From Fuerstiella sp. (GTDB lineage: Bacteria; Planctomycetota; Planctomycetia; Planctomycetales; Planctomycetaceae), in assembly GCA_022447225.1 (NCBI GenBank), contig JAKVAZ010000012.1, positions 180,507 through 244,506 of the forward strand: DNA of 64,000 nucleotides. The letters are read 5' to 3'. The position numbers and the translations under genes are program-made. Positions 8,895 to 19,239 of this stretch are shown here, one piece after another (within the stretch, counting starts at the first letter, position 1; every line of letters starts with the position of its first letter). The notes beneath the pieces were generated by a model. The model worked only from the letters and a program-made list of their open reading frames with translations, did not search any database and was not told where the DNA came from.

Positions 8895-9635
8895 GTGCAG
8901 ATCGCTGGATCAACCCGCAGTCTCTGGGAGATGTCGCCTGGGCAGGCGTGCTCACAGTTGCAGGATCTGGGCTTCGACAAGTGTGAACTGTGGCTGAATG
9001 ACAATTTCGATCAGCTCCAGGTTTCCGATGTCGTTTCCAACTCAGACAGTGTGGTTACTGAACTGCGCGAGTCGAGTCGCGTCAGTCCCGTTGCGATCTT
9101 CCTGGATCAGGAGGTCACGCTGAACGAATTCCACAAGGTCGTGGAGTTTTCCCGCAGCCTGCGAATTGCGCAAATGACGATTGAGGCTTCACCTCTTGGG
9201 ACCCCTTTCAACACTGAAATTGATCGACTGCGTGAACGTCACCAGATTTGTCATCAGGCCGGAATTCGACTGTCGATTCTGACCCGTCGTGGCTTACTCA
9301 CGGAGGACCCACTGACCGCAACAGAGCTGTGTCAGTCCGTCAAGGGACTGGGGATTACACTGGATCCAACCTGTTACATCTTTGGTAGCGACCAGGTTTC
9401 GTGGGATATGGTGTTCGACCATACACTACACTGTCATCTGCGGGATTCATCCAGTAGTCAGGCTCAGGTGTCCTGTGGACTCGGAGACGCTGATTTCAAT
9501 CGCATTACGGCAACACTTGAGAGCCTTGATTTTGACCGCTCGCTGTGCGTTGATCTGTTGCCGAAAACGATGTCCGGAGAAGAAAGATTGCTGGAGTTGC
9601 GAAAGCTGCGGCTGCTTCTGGAATCCATGCTGTAA
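8895..9635 (+). CDS. Sugar phosphate isomerase/epimerase-like TIM-barrel protein
   Basis: The 246-residue protein resembles the AP-endonuclease-2/xylose-isomerase-like TIM-barrel superfamily. Barrel-strand signatures are present: LGITLDPTCYIF, HTLHCHLRDSS (a metal-binding His position) and CGLGDADFNRI, the last typical of this group. Members isomerise or epimerise sugars, inositols or keto acids with a divalent metal. It is a little shorter than the usual 260-290 residues and some metal ligands are not obvious, so the activity is uncertain. The start may be the GTG at 8895 or slightly downstream. No operon partner is evident. Confidence 0.68.
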   Translation: MQIAGSTRSLWEMSPGQACSQLQDLGFDKCELWLNDNFDQLQVSDVVSNSDSVVTELRESSRVSPVAIFLDQEVTLNEFHKVVEFSRSLRIAQMTIEASPLGTPFNTEIDRLRERHQICHQAGIRLSILTRRGLLTEDPLTATELCQSVKGLGITLDPTCYIFGSDQVSWDMVFDHTLHCHLRDSSSSQAQVSCGLGDADFNRITATLESLDFDRSLCVDLLPKTMSGEERLLELRKLRLLLESML

Positions 9636-9957
9636 CACGCGGCTCCATCAGACGGAATGCAGCAGAGGCAGAATTTCACCAGTCTGTCGTGCCGCCCGAA
9701 TTCACACCATCCTTTACGTACAGTGCGAAATCCGCTGTCCGCGGTCAACCACGTCTCAACGGAGGCTATCCGGCCCCGACCCGATCCAGAACAAACAGAC
9801 GTTAACGTCTTCTGGCCGTCGGCATTTCCGTTCCGGACATTTTTTCAGAGTCGTTCGACCAAACGGCAAATCACTCATTCGCTGACGGTGATTCCAAATT
9901 GCTGACAGTCCCACCTGCAGTCGTTGTGATGATCGCTATTCGTTTCTTATCAGTGTC
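9636..9957. other. Intergenic region between convergent genes with a 14-bp palindrome
   Basis: No gene is seen in these 322 bases. A perfect palindrome AGACGTTAACGTCT spans 9797-9810; on the minus strand it is followed by GTTTGTT, so it could serve as a weak terminator for the sigma-54 activator gene that ends at 9958. Confidence 0.4.
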
Positions 9958-10998
9958 TCAACGTGATTCAGCATGCAGTTTGTACTCATCAATCTTTTTG
10001 TGCAGCGTGTTTCGATTGATTCCCAAACGGGTGGCAGTACGTGTCTGGACTCCCTGGCAGTGTCGTAAAACCTGCAAAATGACCTCACGCTCAACACGAC
10101 TCACTGCGGCACTGTATAACTCGCCGGAGTCATGTCCTGCCTCCGTGACTGTGCGACTGACCAGTTCAGTACAGAGTGACTCAATCGAATCCGCATGAAC
10201 GCGAGCTGTTCGTACGCTTGGTATTCCGCGAACGTGCTCCGGCAGATCATCGACAATTACGGAATCTCCGTCCGAAAGCACCAATGCCCGTTCCACATAG
10301 TTTTGCAGTTCACGGACGTTACCGGGCCAGTTGTATCTCGACAGCAATCCAAGGGCGGTCGTCGAAAACTGTACTGGTTCCTGTCCGTTTGCTGCCGCGA
10401 AGCTTCCCGAAAAAAACTTCACTAACGCCTCGACGTCTTCCGGTCGATCCCTCAGTGGAGGCAGATCGATCGGGATGACATTGAGTCGATAATAGAGATC
10501 GTCCCGAAACCGACCGGCTGAAATTTCGTCCGGCAAATCAGTATTCGTTGCCGCAATCACTCGACAGTCTACCTGAATTGTTCGGGTGTCACCGACACGT
10601 TCGAACTCGTGCTCCTGAAGAACTCGCAGCAGCTTGACCTGCAACTGGTAACTGATCGAATTGATCTCATCCAGGAAAACGGTTCCGCCGTGTGCGGCCT
10701 CAAATCGGCCGGTCCGATTTTCATGGGCACTGGTAAAAGCTCCTTTGATGTGTCCGAACAATTCGCTTTCCAGCAGACTTTCCGACAGGGCCCCACAGTT
10801 AACTCGTACAAACGGTCCTGTGGCGCGAGGACTTAATTCGTGAAGGGCCCGTGCAATCAACTCCTTTCCTGTACCTGTTTCACCGGTCAGCAACACCGTC
10901 GCGTTGGAGGGGGCGGCTTTCCGAGTGATCCGGTATACAGCCTGCATAGCCGGGCCGTGTCCGATCAATCCGTCGATAAGTGTCTTCTCTGAGGCCAT
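9958..10998 (-). CDS. Sigma-54-dependent transcriptional activator without sensor domain
   Basis: The roughly 346-residue protein consists almost entirely of the AAA+ sigma-54 interaction domain plus a C-terminal Fis-type helix-turn-helix. Visible motifs are Walker A GETGTGKE, the sigma-54 loop in the form GAFTSA, Walker [10 protein letters not shown], the arginine region [13 protein letters not shown], and the C-terminal helix-turn-helix [20 protein letters not shown]. Activators of this class remodel RNA polymerase-sigma-54 at -24/-12 promoters from upstream sites. There is no receiver, GAF or PAS domain: only about 12 residues precede the AAA+ fold, as in PspF. The usual GAFTGA is altered at its fifth residue to Ser. 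ATG 10998 is preferred over 11016. Its targets are not visible. Confidence 0.88.
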   Translation of the reverse strand: MASEKTLIDGLIGHGPAMQAVYRITRKAAPSNATVLLTGETGTGKELIARALHELSPRATGPFVRVNCGALSESLLESELFGHIKGAFTSAHENRTGRFEAAHGGTVFLDEINSISYQLQVKLLRVLQEHEFERVGDTRTIQVDCRVIAATNTDLPDEISAGRFRDDLYYRLNVIPIDLPPLRDRPEDVEALVKFFSGSFAAANGQEPVQFSTTALGLLSRYNWPGNVRELQNYVERALVLSDGDSVIVDDLPEHVRGIPSVRTARVHADSIESLCTELVSRTVTEAGHDSGELYSAAVSRVEREVILQVLRHCQGVQTRTATRLGINRNTLHKKIDEYKLHAESR

Positions 10999-11345
10999 GG
11001 TACGCCGAATGCTCACGAATCCCGTGCCAAAGTTTTACGCAAGAAGTGCAACACATCTGCACAGAAAAGGACAGCCAGTCCCGCGATTATAGGCTAGGAA
11101 TTCTCAGATTGTGACTTCACCGTGTGTGCCTCACATCGAGGAGCTGATTTATTCAGCAACGCCAGGCGATTCTGCCCACCCGGCACACAGAATGCAACAA
11201 CCACATGTATCAGACTGTCAGGCCAGTTTGATCTCAGATTAGAGCGATGATCACTGCCCGTCAGGTACCTGTTATCCTCAACTGCTGATAACACTTCCAG
11301 AGGGTTTGCCGAATGGAATCCCGAATGTTCTCACACGTTGTTGAT
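10999..11345. other. Intergenic region upstream of the sigma-54 activator
   Basis: About 347 bases without a gene lie between two minus-strand genes. A GG-N10-GC match to a -24/-12 element occurs at 11182-11195, but on the plus strand, pointing away from the activator gene. No leader terminator is apparent. Confidence 0.4.
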
Positions 11346-13253
11346 CTAAGCTTGAGGGATTTGCAGCTGAACCACAGGTGGAGCGGGCACCTGAAGATTT
11401 GCGAAAACCGGTTCTGAGGGGTCAAGGTGCTCCGCCGGTGACGGGCCACTATCCGCAGCCAGAACGGTTTCCAGGAAGAAATGCAGAAGGTCGCGAAGGG
11501 GCTGACGGTCCACTTGCTCAATCAACGTCAACGCACGTTCTGCGCATCGTTCTACCAGTATTTCAGCTCTCTCAAACACCTGGCACCGTTCGAAAATTTC
11601 ACGCAGTTGCGCAATACATTCCTCATCGTGTTCATCAGATGTTTTTTCTGACAAAAGATGTTCCATCTGAACTCGCTGTGCATCACTCGCCTTGTCGAGC
11701 GCCAGGGCCAGCAGAATAGTTGGTCTTCGTGCCAGGGCATCCTGACCGGCAACCAGTTTATTGTGGGCATCACCCTGCCAGTCCTTCAGATCATTCAGGA
11801 TCTGGAAACCGACACCCAAATGACGACAGAACAGTGAGACCATTTCAGAATCGGCCAGTCTGTGACCGGCGAGTCGCAACCCGGCGTAGAGCGCTGCTTC
11901 AAAGGCCGGTGACGTTTTCAACGCATAAATCTGCATCGCGTCCAGGGGAGTGAGACTCCAGTCGGGCGACTGCTGCCAGGTCATTTCTGCGCCCTGCCCG
12001 TCACACAGTCGAATATGAGCCGTTGACATACTGTCCAGAATGTCAGCTGCAATTTCCGGATCAATATGACGAGCGGAATGAATCAACCGATATCCCAGGC
12101 CAATCAGATAGTCTCCGATGTTGATTGCCTGTGAACTACCGTATTCACGGTGCAGTGTTTTGCGACCGTAACGCCATGTATCATCATCCTGGATGTCATC
12201 GTGCACCAGGGAAGCTTTATGGAATGCTTCGATTGCCATGGCAACACGGGCCACATTATCGGGAATTCGGGGAGTATCATCTCCGGCCGTAAGCGGTTCG
12301 TCATTCGATGCTGCGTACCAGGCAGCCATTGTAATAAACGGACGGAATCGACGGCCTCCCTCTGCCAGCCAGTCGTATGCAGCCTTTTCAGTGAACGCTA
12401 CCGGATGACTGGCTCGCTGCGGTTCCCTGGTCCTGACCGGAGGCAGGAGTCTCTGGTAGTCGTCCTCGAACACCTGACTCGATGCGCGCATCATTGGAAC
12501 ATAGCTTGTGGTCGGACGTACAGGCAGCGGTTCATACTTTTCGAGCACATCCCAGACCCACGCCTGGTCGAGGGTGGTATTCATGCAGTCACCTGAATGC
12601 AAAGGTACTGCATAGGAAGGTACTCCTGCGATCAGGATTTTGTCGATGGCCTTCTCGAGGACATTCAGGCACGCCACCCCCAGAATCCCGTCGATATATC
12701 CGGAAACGATAATTTTCAGGACAACCGGCGAGCCTTCGGCCACAAGCACCTTATAACCGAGCTGTTCGGCTCTGACCTTGTAGTCAGCAATTGAACATGC
12801 TCCGCACCGTTCACAATCGAGACCGAATTCTGTGTATTCGGCAGGGCAGCCTTCCGCATGTTTCAGGCAATGCGGAAGCAGCAGCATGCGGCGTTCGAAA
12901 GGAATGGCCAGAAACTGTGTTTTCCAAAAGAAATTCCCGATCATCACCATGGTGAAACCAAGGAATTTTTCGGGGAGCCCCAGCTGATCCATCAGCATAC
13001 GCGACTGTGTTTCCAGATCATCCTTTGAAAAAGCCCGACTCCTGTCCAGCGTGCGCGTGAACTCTTCGGCAGCTTCTTTAACTCGTGTACGTTCCTCCAG
13101 CGTCTCCGGAACAGCTTTCAGGTGACTGGTGCTGCGTCGGCGTCCCTTTTTACGAACGGGCTTTGGGTCATCCGGTGGGAACTCGGATTCAGCCAGGATG
13201 TCCTCAACAGGCGATATCGACACGATATGGCTCCGTGGGCCTTCAGAATTCAC
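11346..13253 (-). CDS. DUF116-polyprenyl diphosphate synthase fusion
   Basis: This 635-residue protein joins two modules. Residues about 90-260 match DUF116, with a cysteine cluster around LPHC, GCPAEY and LDCERCGAC that suggests metal or Fe-S binding. Residues about 290-600 are an all-trans polyprenyl diphosphate synthase, with the first aspartate-rich motif DDIQD near residue 350 and the second as NDLKD. The synthase half condenses isopentenyl and allylic diphosphates to linear C15-C30+ chains. The role of DUF116 is unknown. The start codon overlaps the stop of the upstream cyclase gene by 4 bases, so the two are translationally coupled, which points to a shared terpenoid product. A basic, Ser-rich N-terminal tail (about 30-60) precedes the folded parts. 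Confidence 0.87.
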   Translation of the reverse strand: MNSEGPRSHIVSISPVEDILAESEFPPDDPKPVRKKGRRRSTSHLKAVPETLEERTRVKEAAEEFTRTLDRSRAFSKDDLETQSRMLMDQLGLPEKFLGFTMVMIGNFFWKTQFLAIPFERRMLLLPHCLKHAEGCPAEYTEFGLDCERCGACSIADYKVRAEQLGYKVLVAEGSPVVLKIIVSGYIDGILGVACLNVLEKAIDKILIAGVPSYAVPLHSGDCMNTTLDQAWVWDVLEKYEPLPVRPTTSYVPMMRASSQVFEDDYQRLLPPVRTREPQRASHPVAFTEKAAYDWLAEGGRRFRPFITMAAWYAASNDEPLTAGDDTPRIPDNVARVAMAIEAFHKASLVHDDIQDDDTWRYGRKTLHREYGSSQAINIGDYLIGLGYRLIHSARHIDPEIAADILDSMSTAHIRLCDGQGAEMTWQQSPDWSLTPLDAMQIYALKTSPAFEAALYAGLRLAGHRLADSEMVSLFCRHLGVGFQILNDLKDWQGDAHNKLVAGQDALARRPTILLALALDKASDAQRVQMEHLLSEKTSDEHDEECIAQLREIFERCQVFERAEILVERCAERALTLIEQVDRQPLRDLLHFFLETVLAADSGPSPAEHLDPSEPVFANLQVPAPPVVQLQIPQA

Positions 13254-15061
13254 TGCAATTGACTGGTTTGGCAGACTCGCCGCAGGGCGGCCGTTGCAAA
13301 TATGATCGGGTACAGGCGTTCAAAATACCAGAGTTTTGCAAAATAGAAACCGATTGGAGACGGCTCTGCAATCCGTCCGCCCCGAATTTGCTCTATCAGC
13401 CACGTTGTACCGCTTCTGACACTATGCCGGCCCGGAAAATGTCCGCTCAGAGCTTCAATCGCCAGAGAAGTCTCCTCAATCGATCCAGGTAAACCTTTTC
13501 GAGCGGACCAGCTACCATCGGAATTCTGGTTGTCGAGCAGCCATTGCAGGCCTTTTTGGGTCGAATCCAGTTCCTGACGACCCGTTTCACAGAGCGCCAG
13601 GACAACTCGAGCCGTTCCATACAGCGGGTTGTCATCGTTTTCATTCCACTGGTTGCCGAACCACAGTGGCAGCCATGCCCCATCGGATGTCTGATGCTTC
13701 TGAAGAAAGTCGAGCCCCCGGGCAGACTGTCTGACCGCACGCTCCCGCAGTGACGCAGGGACTGCAGGAACACGAGACAGCCAGTGATGCAAAGCACGCA
13801 ACACATGAGCCGTCAGATCACTGGAACTGCGGTCGAACGGCAGTGTGCCCCAGCCACGGCAGAATGTTGGCCAGCCACCGTCACGATTTTGCAGGTTAAG
13901 TAACCACCGGGCCGCTGCACTCAGCGCTGATATTTCCCGATCGCTGAAATCCTCATTCGCCGGACGCAGGTTCAGCAGTGCTAACATCGCTCCCGGTGTG
14001 TCGTCTGCGTCCGGAACCCCTCCTGGCAGATCCGTCCACGCCCATCCACCCGGATCAGCATGTGTATAAGGATGCGGCTCCTGGTACTGTTGATCCAGAA
14101 TCCAGGTCCGAACCTGCTGTCGCTCCGGTTCACTGAGTACCTGTTCTGAAGAATGACTCTTTCCCACATCAGACAGTGCGTTGATGCTTAGTGACGTCAC
14201 CCAGGTTGTCAGATTTGTGTCGATCGGCCAGCTGCCATCTTTTCGAACCGATGAGACAATGAAATCCAGACAGCGATGTGTCACAGTCAAATCGTTCAGG
14301 CCACAACCCAGCAGACTCATACACACAAAAGCTGTCAGCGGAGTTGCTTCCAGGAATCCACCATTCGCCGGCTGAATGCGTTCCAGCACACTCAGCGACG
14401 GCTTAACCGCGCGACGACGGATGCTGCGCAGAATTGGATTCCAATGGCCACGATGGTGAAAAATGACCTGACCAATTGCAATCAGCGCAGGCAGCGCGTA
14501 GCTCACGACCGGCATACGGACTGCGTGGTAGAACCCGGTCGGAATACAGGCGAGTTCGAACGGCAGGGGCGGGACGCGTTCCCAGTCAACCACTCCGGCA
14601 AGCGCACAATGAGTCAGGATGGGAGTCGAAAACGTACGGTCTTTGCCGTAACGACCAATCACAGCGTCAACTCCGCCGTGTTCTTTGATGTAACGATCAG
14701 ACGACTCGATTACCGTGCGGTAGTGCCTGCCATCGGGCGTTGCACAAAATACTGCGTTGACCAGCATTGATGTCGAAATGTTACTGTGACTCAGATTCGT
14801 GTCACCCCAGCCGCCATCAGGATTTTGGTGATTCGCCAGCCACTGTACGGCATTCGTGATCAGATTGTCACACTGCCGTAGATTTGCACGTCGAGCCAGT
14901 TCGAGTGCCATCACGGCAGTTGCCGTTGACAGTGCTGATGTTGACAATTCACCAGTCCACCCCCCTTGTGGACTGCGTGCGGAAACCAAAAGGTCTGTCA
15001 CAACATCTGCGGCCTCGATGACGGACATATGTGTCGCAGATTCGGACACGTTTGAATTCAC
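13250..15061 (-). CDS. Squalene-hopene-cyclase-like class II terpene cyclase
   Basis: This 603-residue protein is built of QW/prenyltransferase repeats: [52 protein letters not shown] and QNSDGSWS. The class II protonation motif is present as PDADDTP (canonical DxDDTA), preceded by the family-typical [10 protein letters not shown]. Such enzymes protonate and cyclise squalene or other polyprenyl chains at the membrane. It is a little shorter than typical hopene cyclases (630-720 residues), and the residue after DxDDT is Pro rather than Ala, so the product may not be hopene. It is first in a coupled pair with the polyprenyl synthase. The start is GTG at 15061, with no strong ribosome binding site. 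Confidence 0.85.
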   Translation of the reverse strand: MNSNVSESATHMSVIEAADVVTDLLVSARSPQGGWTGELSTSALSTATAVMALELARRANLRQCDNLITNAVQWLANHQNPDGGWGDTNLSHSNISTSMLVNAVFCATPDGRHYRTVIESSDRYIKEHGGVDAVIGRYGKDRTFSTPILTHCALAGVVDWERVPPLPFELACIPTGFYHAVRMPVVSYALPALIAIGQVIFHHRGHWNPILRSIRRRAVKPSLSVLERIQPANGGFLEATPLTAFVCMSLLGCGLNDLTVTHRCLDFIVSSVRKDGSWPIDTNLTTWVTSLSINALSDVGKSHSSEQVLSEPERQQVRTWILDQQYQEPHPYTHADPGGWAWTDLPGGVPDADDTPGAMLALLNLRPANEDFSDREISALSAAARWLLNLQNRDGGWPTFCRGWGTLPFDRSSSDLTAHVLRALHHWLSRVPAVPASLRERAVRQSARGLDFLQKHQTSDGAWLPLWFGNQWNENDDNPLYGTARVVLALCETGRQELDSTQKGLQWLLDNQNSDGSWSARKGLPGSIEETSLAIEALSGHFPGRHSVRSGTTWLIEQIRGGRIAEPSPIGFYFAKLWYFERLYPIIFATAALRRVCQTSQLQ

Positions 15062-15175
15062 CTGGAAGAGTGGAAGAATTTTCGAAGCCTATTCGCCGTA
15101 TCAGCGGACAGACTCACGAAACGATGATCTGTTATCCGCTTCATTGACACAGTCACCGGTCCAAAACAATTTTTG

Positions 15176-16783
15176 CTATTGCCCTCTGACCTGTCGAATC
15201 TCGATGACCTTTGCAGAATGATCCGAATTCGCTGTAGGGCGACGAAATCGGACGATCATTCGGCTGGACCACCGTTCGCCGTATACCCAGACATCTTCCA
15301 CAGATCTCGACGATGCCATACGAATCCGACGGGTCGGAAACCCCAATATAGCCTGAACCTGGGCCAAAGACATTCCCCGGACGACACGTTCTTCCCGCTG
15401 TGCCAGTTCAACATCACCTTGCGGCAGCTTTTTTAGATCCTCACTTGTCATCCAGCGTCCGTGTATACGAATGACCCCCAACTGTTCCAGTCTCCGTTGA
15501 ATCTCCTTTGAAACTGCAGGAGCTTCACTGGAAGCAGACGTCCAGGCCCGCTTGAGATATTCAATTCCCCGCTCCCGGTGTGCAGGCAGTTTCCATTGTG
15601 TCGAGGCGTGCAGAAAGTCACCTGCCAGTCGCATCTGACCGTCCAGCCCGCTGGTCGCGGCGACTGATTCCTGTTTGCTGAGCCATGTTTTTGCCGCCTG
15701 CTGCACATCGTTAACGCGCTGAATTTCGAGTAACAGGCCGATAACCACATCCAATTGACGACGCTTCAGTGCTCTTATGTCCCGGAGGCGATAGTCAGCC
15801 CATAATGATTTTAACATTCGAATCGCAGTCGTTTCTTCGGGAAGTTCATCATCAACATACGATGACAGGTTTAACGCATTGCTGTGATCGGGCTTCAGAT
15901 CCGCAAGCAGTTGCTTAAGCCGCACCTGTCGGTAGAGCAGCCGCTCCAGTTGCCATCGTTCCGATTGATCGGCATTCTCATATGCCCGTGACTGATCCGT
16001 TTCGAATGCTGACAACAATGACTCACTGATATTTACGGTTGGCATATTCCAACCGGTCACTTTCTGTTTGAGGTCCTCGAGAATCGTCCAGTCCGCATCA
16101 TTCGCGGCTCGCAGACAGAAGACTCTGAACCGAATATCCTCCTGAATCTTGCGGGAAATCTCGATCGGAGGCTCTGGTTCGACCAGGGCCCACAGCGCTG
16201 CAGGATCACGGCGGTGTCGCTCAAGCTGCAAGTCAAATGTGGTCGTGCGACAAAGTTCAATGGCTGCCCCGAGCTCGCGATCGGAATAGAACCCCGCAAT
16301 CGCCTCGTATTGGTCTGCCAGTTTATAACGTGCCTTTGCGTCCGTTTCAGATATCTTTGACAGTTGCTGGTTCATTCGTTCAACATCAGACGGCTCGATG
16401 ATCAGACGCGTCATTTGAAACTTCGGCCTGCGTTTGCCGTCTACGAAATATCCGGAAACTGCCAGCGGTGTTCCCAGTCGTATTCGTTCCGGTACTCGAA
16501 CTCCTTTTTCAGGAAAAAAAACAATGTTCAGATTTTGCATTCGAATCTGTGACGCACTGCGACCCAAATAGCGTCCGGTTATCTGAACTTTACGCTTTTC
16601 AGCCGCCCAGTCTTTCCAGTGTCCTTTTGCCTGCAGCAGTGACATCGCAGTCATCACTTCAGCTCTTGTTGCAGAAGCGGGGAAAGCCATAACCAGACAT
16701 ATTGTAATAATTCGAAAAGTCAGTGGTGACTGCTCCTGCGTGCAATGTGCTGCCGGAGGTGCTGTTTGCGACGCTCGGCCCAT
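15176..16783 (-). CDS. Exported hypothetical protein, 535 residues
   Basis: I do not recognise a characterised family. The N-terminus carries a probable signal sequence (about 22-41, TFRIITICLVMAFPASATRA), preceded by an unusually long 20-residue polar lead. The body is rich in charged helices (about 120-450). The last 80 residues contain GRWMTSEDLKKLPQGD and a short domain, MSLAQVQAILGFPTRRI, resembling the SmpA/BamE-type 'pass a threshold' motif seen at the C-terminus of some planctomycete proteins. The ATG at 16783 overlaps the end of the preceding gene by 64 bases, indicating cotranscription. A later start after an AGGAG at about 16731-16735 would need a CTG codon. Confidence 0.65.
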   Translation of the reverse strand: MGRASQTAPPAAHCTQEQSPLTFRIITICLVMAFPASATRAEVMTAMSLLQAKGHWKDWAAEKRKVQITGRYLGRSASQIRMQNLNIVFFPEKGVRVPERIRLGTPLAVSGYFVDGKRRPKFQMTRLIIEPSDVERMNQQLSKISETDAKARYKLADQYEAIAGFYSDRELGAAIELCRTTTFDLQLERHRRDPAALWALVEPEPPIEISRKIQEDIRFRVFCLRAANDADWTILEDLKQKVTGWNMPTVNISESLLSAFETDQSRAYENADQSERWQLERLLYRQVRLKQLLADLKPDHSNALNLSSYVDDELPEETTAIRMLKSLWADYRLRDIRALKRRQLDVVIGLLLEIQRVNDVQQAAKTWLSKQESVAATSGLDGQMRLAGDFLHASTQWKLPAHRERGIEYLKRAWTSASSEAPAVSKEIQRRLEQLGVIRIHGRWMTSEDLKKLPQGDVELAQREERVVRGMSLAQVQAILGFPTRRIRMASSRSVEDVWVYGERWSSRMIVRFRRPTANSDHSAKVIEIRQVRGQ

Positions 16784-17961
16784 GACTCAGATTCTTCAAT
16801 AAATGTTCGTTGACTCAAAAGGATATCAGTCAGCGATGGATCATCCGAAACCGGGAATCCCAGTTGCTCGCAATATTTCACGCTTGTGAGTAACACGAAT
16901 GATTCAGGTGCAACCGTCAGGGTCCAGGTCTGCCGTGCAGAGTTGCCGTTTAACTCAATATCCGACAGTCGAAATGCGAACACGAACCGATGTGTTTCAT
17001 TTTGGTTCAGATAATCACCGAGTTGCGGCAGTCGCATCTGAACCGAAACCGCGTGTCCGGCGGAGCCGGCCGGAATGTCCAGAAGGTAACTGCCCGAGCG
17101 GCTGTCCACAGGATCAATGTAACCGTCAACGACGAATGAAACTCTCTTTAATTCCAGCCGGAGTGAATCAGGCAACTGACTGCCAGTCTCTATTTGTTCC
17201 CTCACTTCTGATATCAGTTCGGGTACTGTTGTTCTGTAAATGGACCTGACTGCCCGTGTTTCGTCCAGCAGATTGAGCACATATCTCCATTTTTGACCAC
17301 TCAGACCGAGAAGTCGTCCGGCCTTGGCTGCTCTGCCAAGTGCCTGTTCCAGCTCTTCAATTTGATACTGCTCAACGAGTGAAGGAATGGCATCCGTTTC
17401 CTTATGCCATGTGGTACGAGCTGCTTCGTACTGCCTGCTCTGGTAGACCCAATAGCCGGTCGTACTGACGATCATGATTATCCCTGCCAGCAGTAACCGG
17501 AAAGGCGAAAAGGCACGACGCACAAAACGGACAGGATGAAACCCGGACAGCACACGGCGGGGTGACCGCCATCGCCGCGGCTGAGTGGAGGCAGGCTCGT
17601 TTCCTGCTGCTGAATCATTTTCCGTCCGGGATCTGTTTTTCGAAAGAACGTCACCCTGGCTGCGCAGCCGACGCTTTTGTGGAACCAGCACTTCGCCGGC
17701 AACCACCCGAAGTCGATGTCCGAATGTGCCCCCAATCACGTGACTTTCGACACTATCCGTGGACGGATACACATTTGCAGGCAGCAGGAAACACGAAGTA
17801 TGGCATGACGGACAGCTGGTTTGCTGCCACGACGAAGTTCGAATCCCCGTAACGCGACCGCCACATTCACAACTGACGTCAAACGGCACCGGGATCTCCG
17901 CAGCTGCGGTCCCTCGTAACCGAGCACGAGCACGTTTGAATTTGCTGATATCCCCGGACAT
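16720..17961 (-). CDS. Membrane-anchored hypothetical protein with N-terminal zinc-ribbon-like motif
   Basis: This 413-residue protein of unknown function starts with a cytoplasmic region holding four cysteines arranged as CECGG and CPSCHTSC (about residues 30-58), a likely zinc ribbon. A basic stretch (about 115-140) precedes a single membrane segment (LLLAGIIMIVSTTGYWVY). The outer part has a helical region (170-240) and a beta-rich domain. ATG 17961 is chosen because upstream codons look non-coding. It overlaps the next gene by 64 bases and is divergent from the serine protease gene (271-base gap). A similar layout, zinc ribbon then one membrane segment, is common in planctomycete unknowns. 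Confidence 0.68.
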   Translation of the reverse strand: MSGDISKFKRARARLRGTAAAEIPVPFDVSCECGGRVTGIRTSSWQQTSCPSCHTSCFLLPANVYPSTDSVESHVIGGTFGHRLRVVAGEVLVPQKRRLRSQGDVLSKNRSRTENDSAAGNEPASTQPRRWRSPRRVLSGFHPVRFVRRAFSPFRLLLAGIIMIVSTTGYWVYQSRQYEAARTTWHKETDAIPSLVEQYQIEELEQALGRAAKAGRLLGLSGQKWRYVLNLLDETRAVRSIYRTTVPELISEVREQIETGSQLPDSLRLELKRVSFVVDGYIDPVDSRSGSYLLDIPAGSAGHAVSVQMRLPQLGDYLNQNETHRFVFAFRLSDIELNGNSARQTWTLTVAPESFVLLTSVKYCEQLGFPVSDDPSLTDILLSQRTFIEESESWAERRKQHLRQHIARRSSHH

Positions 17962-18232
17962 GTTGATCTGGTGGTGTGTGCTCCGGACGAATAATTCAGA
18001 CCGGTACAAAACTTTGAACAGGATTGTAGAGAAGATCAGATCGGCAAGGGGCTGTATTCCGGCAATCTGCAGGAAAGCAGCAACTGTTTTCATCCGAATC
18101 TTGCGACGGTGACGGACATTATAGACAGTATGTTCCCGAAAAATCAGAACGAATACCTTTCGTTCGTCCCCGTACACAACGCATGTTTGTTTCGCTGTTT
18201 CCTCGATGATATTCGCGTGAAAGTCATTACAA

Positions 18233-19201
18233 ATGGGTAACAGGTTCCGATTAACGCTCCTTCTGGCAACATGTACGGCTGCAGGGGCCTTCCCTGGACT
18301 GGCTGCCGGTGACGCCATCGTGCTGAAATCCGGCCAAAAAATCGTGGGACAGGTACTGAAAGTTCAACCCGACACCCTGTTTGTTGATATTGGCATCGAC
18401 ATCATCCGAATTCCTGTTGTTCAGATTCAAAGTCGCCAACAGGAGACTTCGGACGCAGGCAGACCGGTTGCAGTACGCGATGAAGGTATCTTTCAATCGG
18501 CAGAACTGTCTGAAGGTTCGGTCAAAGACAACGTTGTCAGATTCGGTGAGGGCGTAGTTCGCATCCAGACTCCAGCAGGACTTGGTTCCGGATTCATTAT
18601 TAATTCCCGGGGATTCTGTGTCACCAACTATCACGTGGTGGAAGGTCAGACTCGAATCGGTGTGACCATTTATCGTCGGCGGGATAATGGAGAGTTCGAA
18701 CGCCGGTCGATTCGTGACGTCAGGATTCTGGCTCTTAACCCTTTCTTCGACCTTGCGCTTCTTGAGATCCCGCTTCAACAGGACATGCAGTTCCAATCTG
18801 TGTATCTCGCTGAAGACGATTCCGTTCGGGAAGGCGATCCTATGTTCGCGATCGGGAGTCCACTGGGACTGGAACGGTCTGTTTCCGAAGGGATCGTGAG
18901 TACTCGAAATCGGAACATTGAAGGTGTTGTGTACATACAGACGACGGCGCAGATCAATCCTGGCAACAGCGGAGGCCCGTTGTTCAACAACCGCGGCGAA
19001 GTCGTCGGCGTCATTAATATGAAACTGCTGTTCGGAGAAGGACTTGGATTTGCCATTCCTGTTGCCTATCTGAAACATTTTCTGAACAATCGTGATGCAT
19101 TTGCATTCGATCGAACAAATCCAAACACCGGATATCACTACCTGACACCTCCGCGTCGCAGAAACCCAAACATGCCTCCGGACAGATTCGACATCCGGTG
19201 A
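18233..19201 (+). CDS. Exported trypsin-like serine protease (Deg/HtrA-type, no PDZ)
   Basis: This 322-residue protein has a signal peptide (about 1-26), a small beta domain (about 27-70, [19 protein letters not shown]) and a trypsin-like protease domain (about 105-285). The catalytic triad is intact: H134 in TNYHVVEG, D173 in FFDLALLEI and S246 in NPGNSGGPL. HtrA-type enzymes degrade or refold damaged envelope proteins. PDZ domains are absent, so substrate delivery must differ from DegP. The N-terminal beta domain resembles a short SH3-like module. The C-terminus is Pro/Arg/Asn-rich. The stop codon nearly abuts the glycosylase gene, suggesting one transcript. Confidence 0.88.
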   Translation: MGNRFRLTLLLATCTAAGAFPGLAAGDAIVLKSGQKIVGQVLKVQPDTLFVDIGIDIIRIPVVQIQSRQQETSDAGRPVAVRDEGIFQSAELSEGSVKDNVVRFGEGVVRIQTPAGLGSGFIINSRGFCVTNYHVVEGQTRIGVTIYRRRDNGEFERRSIRDVRILALNPFFDLALLEIPLQQDMQFQSVYLAEDDSVREGDPMFAIGSPLGLERSVSEGIVSTRNRNIEGVVYIQTTAQINPGNSGGPLFNNRGEVVGVINMKLLFGEGLGFAIPVAYLKHFLNNRDAFAFDRTNPNTGYHYLTPPRRRNPNMPPDRFDIR

Positions 19202-19239
19202 CAATTCGAATCGGCGCATCGTCACTTCACGGAACCGCC

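Noticed and set aside
11182..11195. GG-N10-GC match to a sigma-54 promoter
   Set aside because: It points rightward, away from the activator gene, and no plus-strand gene follows. One match of this length is expected by chance.
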